DNA of 18,297 nucleotides, taken from Alphaproteobacteria bacterium. GTDB taxonomy: Bacteria > Pseudomonadota > Alphaproteobacteria > Paracaedibacterales > CAIULA01. The translations under genes and the position numbers were made by a program. How positions within the stretch are numbered: the first letter of the stretch is position 1; every line of letters starts with the position of its first letter. The notes under the pieces were generated by a model that worked only from the letters and a program-made list of their open reading frames with translations, did no database searches and was not told where the DNA came from. Of this stretch, positions 7,159-12,992 are shown piece by piece. Location of the stretch: NCBI GenBank assembly GCA_019751935.1, contig JAIEMR010000080.1, positions 1-18,297 on the forward strand. The letters are read 5' to 3'.

Positions 7159-8954
7159 CTCATATACTCATCTAAGTGATTGGTTTTGAACATACTCAGT
7201 TCGATAAAAGAGTTTATAGAAACATTAAGAGCAAAATAATGCCTTAAAACAGAAGCTAACAAGAAACTCGCATCCCCTCCTCCCTTTGGTACATTCATTT
7301 CAAGAGAAACTTGGATGCCATTCACAAAACCACGCCATGCTTCACTACCAAAACGGCGCGTGACTTTTCTAGTTTGAAGTTTTTCAATATTTTCTATCTC
7401 ATAATGACGATCCGAATGAAGAGGTCCTGCGTACAATTTAAGACTCTCTTTAAGAACTTTTACAGATTCCTCCCCACCCGTTAAGGAAAGATGATTCACA
7501 GATAATTGTGAAATTAACCGCCACAATGTTTCGCCATCACCCGGTGAATAAGCTTGTGGGACAGGTTTTTCCAAACAAACAATACGGCTAATAGGAACAG
7601 CTTCTTCAATTTGTAATTCTGCCCCAGTCGGAATTTGCTCTGCTAAAAAGCGATTCGTACATAGAGTCTGCGCGTAAATAATATGATTCGGTGGTAAAGC
7701 AGGATTGAACTCTAGATCCACAAAGGTTAAATGAATATCCGTCCCTGGAACATCTCTTAGCTCAGCTGGAGATCGCTTAGCAACCCAATAAATTGTGTCT
7801 TTATTGGAAACCTTTTTGTGATCAAAAGAAAAATAAGGAGAAAAGGTTTGAGGCTCTTCCCCTCCCTCAACTGCAGCGGATACTTTTAAAACACTGTAAA
7901 TTTCTGTAGTTTTCTCCCGCCGTTGATCAGGAACCAAGCGATAATTTACTTTCCTTTTCGTAAGTCTCTGCGGCTCTGTTGTTTTTTGAAAAAGATTAAC
8001 AATCGGAGTGCACCCTAAAAGAAAATTATCAGGCCTCATATTTTTGTGCAAAAGATCATGGACACTTTTCAGTGAAATTAAAAGTTCAATAGAGTTCGTT
8101 TCCATCGAAACTTTTTCTCTCATTTTATTAAGATGGTTAACTTTAAAAAATAAAAATTTTTCAGGAAAATGAAAGTATTCTTGTAAAAGCTGATAGGCGT
8201 GTGTTGTATGTTCTGAAAGCGGCATAATAACATCATTTCTTTCAAAGCCAACAGGCTGAAGGGAATCTTTTGGCAAGGCATGGGCTGTTTTTCCATCTGC
8301 AGAAATAAAGACAGAAGGTGATGTTTGCGCAAATAAACTTTCATAAATCGCCAAACTGAGAACTCGCTCTCCTCTTATATGAAACTGAAGAGAATCAACA
8401 TCCAACTCAGAAAAATCCAAATCCCCCATACTTTCAAGAGTTAGACGAAGGAACCATTCATGTTTTCCAGGGGCACTTTCTGCATTATAATGACTTCGTG
8501 AGATAATATCTGTTTTGCTAATCCTAATAGGCCACAAAGTAACCGGATAAGCTGTTTGGAATCGACACGTTACCTCTTGTTCGGCATACGCAAAAAGCTG
8601 AGATCCTTTTGCCACAGAATAACCAGTTGTTAACTTTCCTTTTGTAGGGTCCACTTGAAATTGAGCAATTGTCATTGCTGGCATTGGGTTAATCAAATGG
8701 GGATATATAACATCTAAAAGTGCCGAAGCGATTTGAGGAAAACGCTCATCAATTTCCTGACTAAGGCGAGCTGAAAGAAAAGCAAAAGATTCTAAAAGCC
8801 TTTCAGTGTGTGGATCAGGTGACTCTTTGCTGCCTAGTTCTAAACGCCTAGCAATTTTCGGATATTGTTTTGCAAAGATGCTGCCTGCGTTACGAAGGTA
8901 ACGTATTTCACTATTATAATAACTTAAGAAACGGTCGCGTGCACTTTGAAACAC
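7122..8954 (-). CDS. tssF: Type VI secretion baseplate subunit TssF
   Basis: TssF is the large wedge subunit of the T6SS baseplate, two copies of which assemble with TssG. The length of 610 residues is normal. The N-terminal family block is clear: FLSYYNSEIRYLRNAG, then FAKQYPKIARRL at about 23-34, PDPHTERLLESFAFLSARL, and DERFPQIASALLDVIYPHL, followed by PAMTIAQFQVDP. Near the C-terminus, SWRGFVNG-like (AWRGFVNGIQVSLEMN) and FLLASVLRHYFALNVSINSF correspond to the conserved end of the family. The start is GTG at 8954, with AGAG eight bases upstream and an in-frame stop a few codons before it; no ATG is available. The usual upstream neighbour tssE is absent; a small secreted protein gene lies 111 bases upstream instead. 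Confidence 0.95.
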   Translation of the reverse strand: MFQSARDRFLSYYNSEIRYLRNAGSIFAKQYPKIARRLELGSKESPDPHTERLLESFAFLSARLSQEIDERFPQIASALLDVIYPHLINPMPAMTIAQFQVDPTKGKLTTGYSVAKGSQLFAYAEQEVTCRFQTAYPVTLWPIRISKTDIISRSHYNAESAPGKHEWFLRLTLESMGDLDFSELDVDSLQFHIRGERVLSLAIYESLFAQTSPSVFISADGKTAHALPKDSLQPVGFERNDVIMPLSEHTTHAYQLLQEYFHFPEKFLFFKVNHLNKMREKVSMETNSIELLISLKSVHDLLHKNMRPDNFLLGCTPIVNLFQKTTEPQRLTKRKVNYRLVPDQRREKTTEIYSVLKVSAAVEGGEEPQTFSPYFSFDHKKVSNKDTIYWVAKRSPAELRDVPGTDIHLTFVDLEFNPALPPNHIIYAQTLCTNRFLAEQIPTGAELQIEEAVPISRIVCLEKPVPQAYSPGDGETLWRLISQLSVNHLSLTGGEESVKVLKESLKLYAGPLHSDRHYEIENIEKLQTRKVTRRFGSEAWRGFVNGIQVSLEMNVPKGGGDASFLLASVLRHYFALNVSINSFIELSMFKTNHLDEYMRWHPLPGEKILL

Positions 8955-9065
8955 AAAGGAAACTCTGACAACAACAATTTAATTAAAATTATATATTTTT
9001 ATGAGAAAGAAGCAAACTGTATTTGTAATACTTTGAAAATCAAGTGAGGTGTTTCCTTTAAGATT

Positions 9066-9356
9066 TTAAGAAGATGTCTCTTGTTTATCTTTTTCTTTTG
9101 AAGGAACAGTTTCTGAGCATCTTCCATATTCTCTTTCGAAATCAGCCGTAAAACGCATTCTTCTTTCTGACCTCTTGTCCTCAATTTGTGGCTTTTGCTC
9201 AACAACAGGAATTTTTGAAGCTGCCTCTGTCAAAGTCTTAAGTGTCACTCTTGATTCATCACCATACCAATCTTTGCCAAAACAAACAGCAGGCGTTTGA
9301 GTTAACAACAAAAAAATTAAGACAGAACCGATTAAACTCCCTTTAGCCATACTCAT
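9066..9356 (-). CDS. Small secreted protein of unknown function
   Basis: This is a 96-residue protein I do not recognise. An N-terminal signal peptide (about 1-27: MSMAKGS, a hydrophobic core IGSVLIFLLL, then TPAVCFG) precedes a short polar mature chain of about 70 residues. That chain is rich in Lys, Glu and Arg and is probably helical (ERRMRFTADFEREYG). The cysteine at the end of the hydrophobic core is in PAVC, which does not fit a lipobox. GAGG lies five bases before ATG 9356; a second ATG at 9350 is also possible. It is upstream of tssF in the same direction without a terminator, so it may be co-transcribed with the T6SS genes, but nothing in its sequence shows a T6SS role. Confidence 0.6.
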   Translation of the reverse strand: MSMAKGSLIGSVLIFLLLTQTPAVCFGKDWYGDESRVTLKTLTEAASKIPVVEQKPQIEDKRSERRMRFTADFEREYGRCSETVPSKEKDKQETSS

Positions 9357-9386
9357 TAAATCCTCATTCGGTTAATATATAGCCAT

Positions 9387-9414
9387 ATAATAAATACCTT
9401 GCATATAAAAACAA
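9387..9414 (-). promoter_or_regulatory. Candidate promoter for the 9066-9356 gene
   Basis: On the minus strand, TTGTTT (9409-9414) and TATTAT (9387-9392, five of six matches to the -10 consensus) are 16 bases apart and would start transcription about 25 bases before the ATG at 9356. The spacer to the divergent toxin gene (9357-9514) is very AT-rich, so chance matches are likely. Confidence 0.35.
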
Positions 9415-9514
9415 GTCATTTTGTCAAAAAAATAAAATCAGACCTTGAAATTTTAACACCTATACAATAGATAATTAAATATATAATTAATTAATAATTA
9501 ATATTTTTATTTAA

Positions 9515-11212
9515 ATGTTTTTTGTATTTATTTTTATTTTTGTTAAAATTTCTTCCATTTGCGTTTCTACTGCAGCAGAGGATTTAGTCTTACATAACCA
9601 AGATGTAAACTCACCTCCCCGAAAAGGCCGACCACAAAATGAATCGATGACCGCAAGACAAGCAGTAAGATCAGATGTTCCCTCTCTCGACAAAAGTACG
9701 CCCCTGATCAACCCCTCCCCAGATAGATCTAAATACTATAATAGGATAGCTGCTATAGGCAGCGGATATGAAGAAGACGATATTGATAATACTGATGACG
9801 ATGACAGTTCTGATGAAGATAAATCTTCCACACTGTCCTTAAAAAAGAAATTAGATCTGCATAAAAATGTACGATCTAGAAATTCTTCTTCTGCAAGAAA
9901 ACAATCATCTAGAATCCTTAAAAAAAAGAGCTCTATTAGAAGACCATCCCCTCCTTCTTTTTCTAAATCAAAAGATGACGGCGATACTGATGGTGATAGC
10001 AGCGGCGGTGAAGAAGATCTACTAGTGTTTTCACCACCAGAAAAAGTGACTCCAGATAAAAGCGCCGTTTCCAGGACTGGATTCAGTGATACAGAAAGAG
10101 CATCTTCCGTTTCCATCCGCAGCTTAAAAGGCTCTGACGAAGAGGATTCTGATGAAGAGGAGCACGATGTTGCTTTATCATCTCCAGCCTCAGCATTAAC
10201 TCCTGTCAAAAGCGCTTTATCAAGTGGCGGTCCCGGAGAAGATGAATCCCCTACCAAACTTGAAAAAGGAAAATTATCACCTGCGCAACGTGAGCAACTT
10301 TCCAAAGAATTCGACCTCACACCCGGACGACTAGGTGTAATTGAAAGACGTAATCGCGCCTTTCATTGCAAAACAGATGATCCGGACTTTTATGAGATAA
10401 TATCACGAGCATTACCTTTGGAAAGACAAGCTATTCTTGCCTTCAAAGAAGAATATTCTTCTCCTATAAGGAGTCCGAGTTTGACAGGCAAGATTTTAAC
10501 TCCAGCTATTAGAGGAACTCTCTCTCGTCTAGAAATAGCGCGAGCAAAAGAATCTGGGTTGGTCGAATCGTGGCCAGCAGATGCAACTAAAGAACCTTAC
10601 ATACCAGAAACGGAAGAAGAGAAAGCGGCAAGAAAGCAGCATCAAGAGAAATTGTTTCTTGAATTAGAAAAAGCGAGAGGAAAATCAGCTGTAGAGCTTT
10701 GCGTAGAAATAGAGGCTGAAGTAAAATTTTGGGAAAACCATTTTTCCTATATCCAATTGAGAAAAAATGAAGTAACCAGTGGAACAGGAAACAAAATCAG
10801 AAAGAATGAGATCATTGAAGCTTTTGAAAGATTTGCAAAACCCCATTATCAAATGCTTGACATCGAAGGCTATGAAGTTTATTTTTCCCCAGATTGTTTG
10901 GACTTAGGAAGAGTAGATACAGATGGCCTCACCAATCTGCAAAGATTACAAATCTCTCTCTGCCCAATTGGCTCAGACGGTAAGACGATGAACTATCATC
11001 ATTTGACTCATCATGACGCTAAAACTCACGTAGGCAAGTCAATAATTGTATTAATTACACAAAAACTGCACACTCAGTTTTCAGGTTCACTGCACTTTTG
11101 CGAAAACACCTACCGTGACTTACCCACAAAAACTGTTGATCGAGGCGAATTTGGAAGAATGCGTAATAAGTTTGGACCTAAAATTCTCGAACATATAAAA
11201 GCAGCGGTCTAA
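9515..11212 (+). CDS. Secreted protein with LHH-type nuclease toxin domain
   Basis: This 565-residue protein has three parts. Residues 1-21 look like a Sec signal peptide (very hydrophobic Phe/Ile/Val run ending STAA). Residues 22-260 are low-complexity and probably disordered: acidic clusters at 85-103, 154-168 and 207-218 flank a Ser/Lys/Arg segment at 109-153. Residues 260-467 are mixed helical with no family recognised. Residues 468-565 fit the LHH nuclease of the HNH/Endo VII superfamily, found at the C-terminus of polymorphic toxins: GLTNLQRLQ, CPIGSDGK, then YHHLTH with His495-His496, ITQKLH (His519), SLH (His527), and a closing DRGEFGRMRNKFG. The canonical Leu of LHH is Tyr here. The convergent gene resembles a SUKH immunity protein, which supports the toxin reading. 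No Shine-Dalgarno site precedes the ATG, and an in-frame stop abuts it. No PAAR, VgrG or Rhs module is present, so the T6SS link is only proximity. Confidence 0.68.
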   Translation: MFFVFIFIFVKISSICVSTAAEDLVLHNQDVNSPPRKGRPQNESMTARQAVRSDVPSLDKSTPLINPSPDRSKYYNRIAAIGSGYEEDDIDNTDDDDSSDEDKSSTLSLKKKLDLHKNVRSRNSSSARKQSSRILKKKSSIRRPSPPSFSKSKDDGDTDGDSSGGEEDLLVFSPPEKVTPDKSAVSRTGFSDTERASSVSIRSLKGSDEEDSDEEEHDVALSSPASALTPVKSALSSGGPGEDESPTKLEKGKLSPAQREQLSKEFDLTPGRLGVIERRNRAFHCKTDDPDFYEIISRALPLERQAILAFKEEYSSPIRSPSLTGKILTPAIRGTLSRLEIARAKESGLVESWPADATKEPYIPETEEEKAARKQHQEKLFLELEKARGKSAVELCVEIEAEVKFWENHFSYIQLRKNEVTSGTGNKIRKNEIIEAFERFAKPHYQMLDIEGYEVYFSPDCLDLGRVDTDGLTNLQRLQISLCPIGSDGKTMNYHHLTHHDAKTHVGKSIIVLITQKLHTQFSGSLHFCENTYRDLPTKTVDRGEFGRMRNKFGPKILEHIKAAV

Positions 11213-11715
11213 CTGCGCAGGAATTTAGACTGCAAAAATGCAACCAGATTCAAATAAGTTTCCTCAGCAAAAACACTATCGGGGACATTTGAAAAGAAAC
11301 GAATATCCCCTTCTTCTTGACTAATACCGTAATAACCATCGCTGTCATCACAAAAAGGAACCCACGCGTCAGATTTATAATAATTGGTGATCAATTGATA
11401 AAGCGAGCTACTTATCCCTCCATGGGCCCTAGAAGGCGCTGTTCCTTCGAACTGAAGATGACTTACCTCTAAATAAAATCTTCTGAGATCATCTCGAAAA
11501 CGAAAACCAGAACCAACAACAACTTCTATAGCACTCAGATCCGAATCAGCAAGAGGAGGCATCCCACCAGGATACTTAGATGACACCAAAGGTTTGTACT
11601 TATATTTAAGCTGATCAAAACAAACAGACAAAAGATCATCAGACATAGAGACTCCAGAGGCATTAGAGGCAGAACAAACAAAAAAAGTCACAAAAATAGC
11701 AATTACAAGAGGCAT
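11209..11715 (-). CDS. SUKH (SMI1/KNR4-like) immunity protein, possibly secreted
   Basis: This 168-residue protein fits the SUKH superfamily, whose members neutralise nuclease toxins including the HNH/Endo VII type. Matching elements: SAIEVVVG at 61-68 followed by RFRDDLRRFYLEVS (the position of the 'lP.dl..fl..snG' helix), then WVPFCDDSDGYYGI at 118-131, GDIRFFS at 136-142, and a final helix NLVAFLQSKF at 156-165. Unusually for a nuclease immunity protein, the longest form starts with a signal peptide (about 1-20, ending SNAS), with AGAAGG nine bases before its ATG at 11715. A second ATG at 11646 (Met24) has GGAG five bases upstream and would yield a 145-residue cytosolic form. Its stop overlaps that of the convergent nuclease gene by 4 bases. 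SUKH assignment is by motif pattern only. Confidence 0.65.
   Translation of the reverse strand: MPLVIAIFVTFFVCSASNASGVSMSDDLLSVCFDQLKYKYKPLVSSKYPGGMPPLADSDLSAIEVVVGSGFRFRDDLRRFYLEVSHLQFEGTAPSRAHGGISSSLYQLITNYYKSDAWVPFCDDSDGYYGISQEEGDIRFFSNVPDSVFAEETYLNLVAFLQSKFLRS
11652..11655 (-). promoter_or_regulatory. Internal ribosome site for a cytosolic immunity form
   Basis: GGAG lies five bases before the ATG at 11646, which is in frame with the immunity-like gene and just beyond its signal peptide. Spacing and match are as good as those of the upstream start. It allows one gene to make secreted and cytosolic products. Confidence 0.5.
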
Positions 11716-12028
11716 TTTATTTTACCTTCTTATTTTTTATTAGCCTTGATATAGCATTCTTAGAAAATTAAAGATATTTTTGGGGAAAGTTTAAAAAGCT
11801 TTTGCACAAAAGTGTGGCATTTTTAACCTAATTTTTAATTAAAATTGTAATTATAAACCACAGGCTGTGGGATTTTATTATAAAAAACCATCATGCGGTA
11901 AGGTTGATGAAAGCTTCAGCATCCTAACGGTCTTTAGAAAAAACCACGAGCCCAGTTAACTTTTTCTTAATCAGTTTTTAATATCCTTAGTAAATAAAAT
12001 GAAATTCTTTTAAATGAGGAAATTATAT
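11716..12028. other. Divergent spacer between immunity-like and 12029 genes
   Basis: This 313-base AT-rich stretch separates divergently transcribed genes and should hold the promoters of both. I see no coding region. Visible structures are a 13-base perfect palindrome CCACAGGCTGTGG at 11858-11870, a possible operator or short hairpin, and an imperfect hairpin around 11903-11926 (GATG and CATC arms). No convincing -35/-10 pair could be fixed for either direction. Confidence 0.45.
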
Positions 12029-12649
12029 ATGTTAATAAGAAAATTACTGCTTACTGTGGTTTTAGGGATTGCCAGTACGCAAGGTTGGGCATCATGTAGT
12101 ATGAAATGCACTAAAACAATAGCGGCTGGGATAGATATTACCAAACTAAAAAGTCTTGCCGAGGACGTTAAAAAATGTATTTCAAGCTGCCCCTTAAAAG
12201 ATACAAAAAATTTTACATGTGTTCTTTTATCAAGAAAATTTGAACATCCCAACAACATAACTGCTCTTCTAGAAATGCTTCATCAAGGACCCGGTGAGGA
12301 CTTAGCATATGGTATTGAACGTGCAAAAACTAAGCTTGAAGCCATTGCCCTCAGCTATAAAGATGGAGATGTTCGTGAGTTTCAGGCTGAATGCGGCATG
12401 AACTTAAATCAAACAGCTCGCGGGAAACAATGGATCGAAGGCGGTACACGTCAAAATTTTGATGAGAATTTGGATATGATCCGGGTTAAAGTTGCAGAAT
12501 TATATGATGGTGAACAAAGCTCGAAAGCACCATCTTTTGAATGGACAAGCCAAAATGCTACAGACGCTCAAGAAATAACACCTTTAAAACCTCGATATAA
12601 TCAAATGCGCTTTAAAATAAGTGACATTCGTACAGCAAGACGTAAATAA
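12029..12649 (+). CDS. Secreted cysteine-rich protein, unknown function
   Basis: I do not recognise this protein. The start chosen is ATG at 12029 because GAGGA at 12016-12020 lies eight bases upstream; a longer frame from 12014 would place that site inside its own first codons. The 206-residue product begins MLIRKLLLTVVLGIAS and has a signal peptide cleaved near GWA/SC. The mature N-terminus has two CxxxC pairs separated by 22 residues (CSMKC and CISSC), a pattern able to form a disulphide-linked helical hairpin in the periplasm. Two further cysteines follow (FTC and AEC). The remainder is mostly helical with a polar, basic C-terminus (DIRTARRK). A large inverted repeat 30 bases after the stop probably ends the transcript. 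Confidence 0.65.
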   Translation: MLIRKLLLTVVLGIASTQGWASCSMKCTKTIAAGIDITKLKSLAEDVKKCISSCPLKDTKNFTCVLLSRKFEHPNNITALLEMLHQGPGEDLAYGIERAKTKLEAIALSYKDGDVREFQAECGMNLNQTARGKQWIEGGTRQNFDENLDMIRVKVAELYDGEQSSKAPSFEWTSQNATDAQEITPLKPRYNQMRFKISDIRTARRK

Positions 12650-12679
12650 AAAAGATAGATTTACGCCTTGGGAGGACAT

Positions 12680-12740
12680 ACCCTTTGGTTTTTAGCATAG
12701 AATGAGCAAAATTTGGCTCATCCAAGAAAAACCAAAGGGT
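12680..12740 (+). terminator. Nested inverted repeat, probable terminator
   Basis: Perfect 14-base arms ACCCTTTGGTTTTT (12680-12693) and AAAAACCAAAGGGT (12727-12740) enclose an inner 6-base-pair stem, ATGAGC (12702-12707) with GCTCAT (12716-12721). A pyrimidine run, TTTCCTTCTT, follows on the plus strand. It lies 30 bases after the stop of the 12029-12649 gene and could also stop transcription arriving from the convergent 939-residue gene, since the outer stem has a T-run on both sides. Confidence 0.65.
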
Positions 12741-12992
12741 TTCCTTCTTATTTGTAAACTTTAACCATTCGGCAAAATTTATTCCCATATCAGATGAAAA
12801 TGTAAATTTTTATGATTGCCATTATAATTCCTGTATTTCTATCTGAAATAGGATAACAGTCAATCAGCTAAAAATCGGCAAGGTTGTGCAGAGGTTTTTC
12901 AATTGAGGACTAAAGTTTTTACCCCCCACAAGCACCGCTAATATTTTTTGTATGTTGAGAAACCTAATCACAATCAAATGAAACTATCCTCT
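12741..12992. other. Gene-free spacer between convergent genes
   Basis: This is the remainder of the 343-base gap between the stops at 12649 and 12993. No reading frame of interest, RNA gene or clear terminator for the minus-strand gene was found. Bases 12862-12900 hold a GC-richer segment (around GGTTGTGCAGAGG) that faintly recalls insertion-sequence ends, but no partner end or transposase is present. Confidence 0.4.

Noticed and set aside
8999..9205. A 68-codon minus-strand frame overlapping the 96-residue secreted protein
   Set aside because: It is out of frame with the gene that has a signal peptide and ribosome site, and has no own start signal.
9445..9475. TTGAAA and GATAAT as a promoter for the nuclease gene
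   Set aside because: Spacing is 19 bases and the whole spacer is so AT-rich that matches of this quality are expected by chance.
9736..10320. A 194-codon minus-strand reading frame opposite the Ser/Asp-rich part of the nuclease gene
   Set aside because: Its Ser/Leu-rich composition is the expected mirror of the low-complexity plus-strand codons; it has no start context or family resemblance.
12862..12900. Segment around GGTTGTGCAGAGG resembling an insertion-sequence end
   Set aside because: No matching inverted end, target duplication or transposase remnant is visible nearby.
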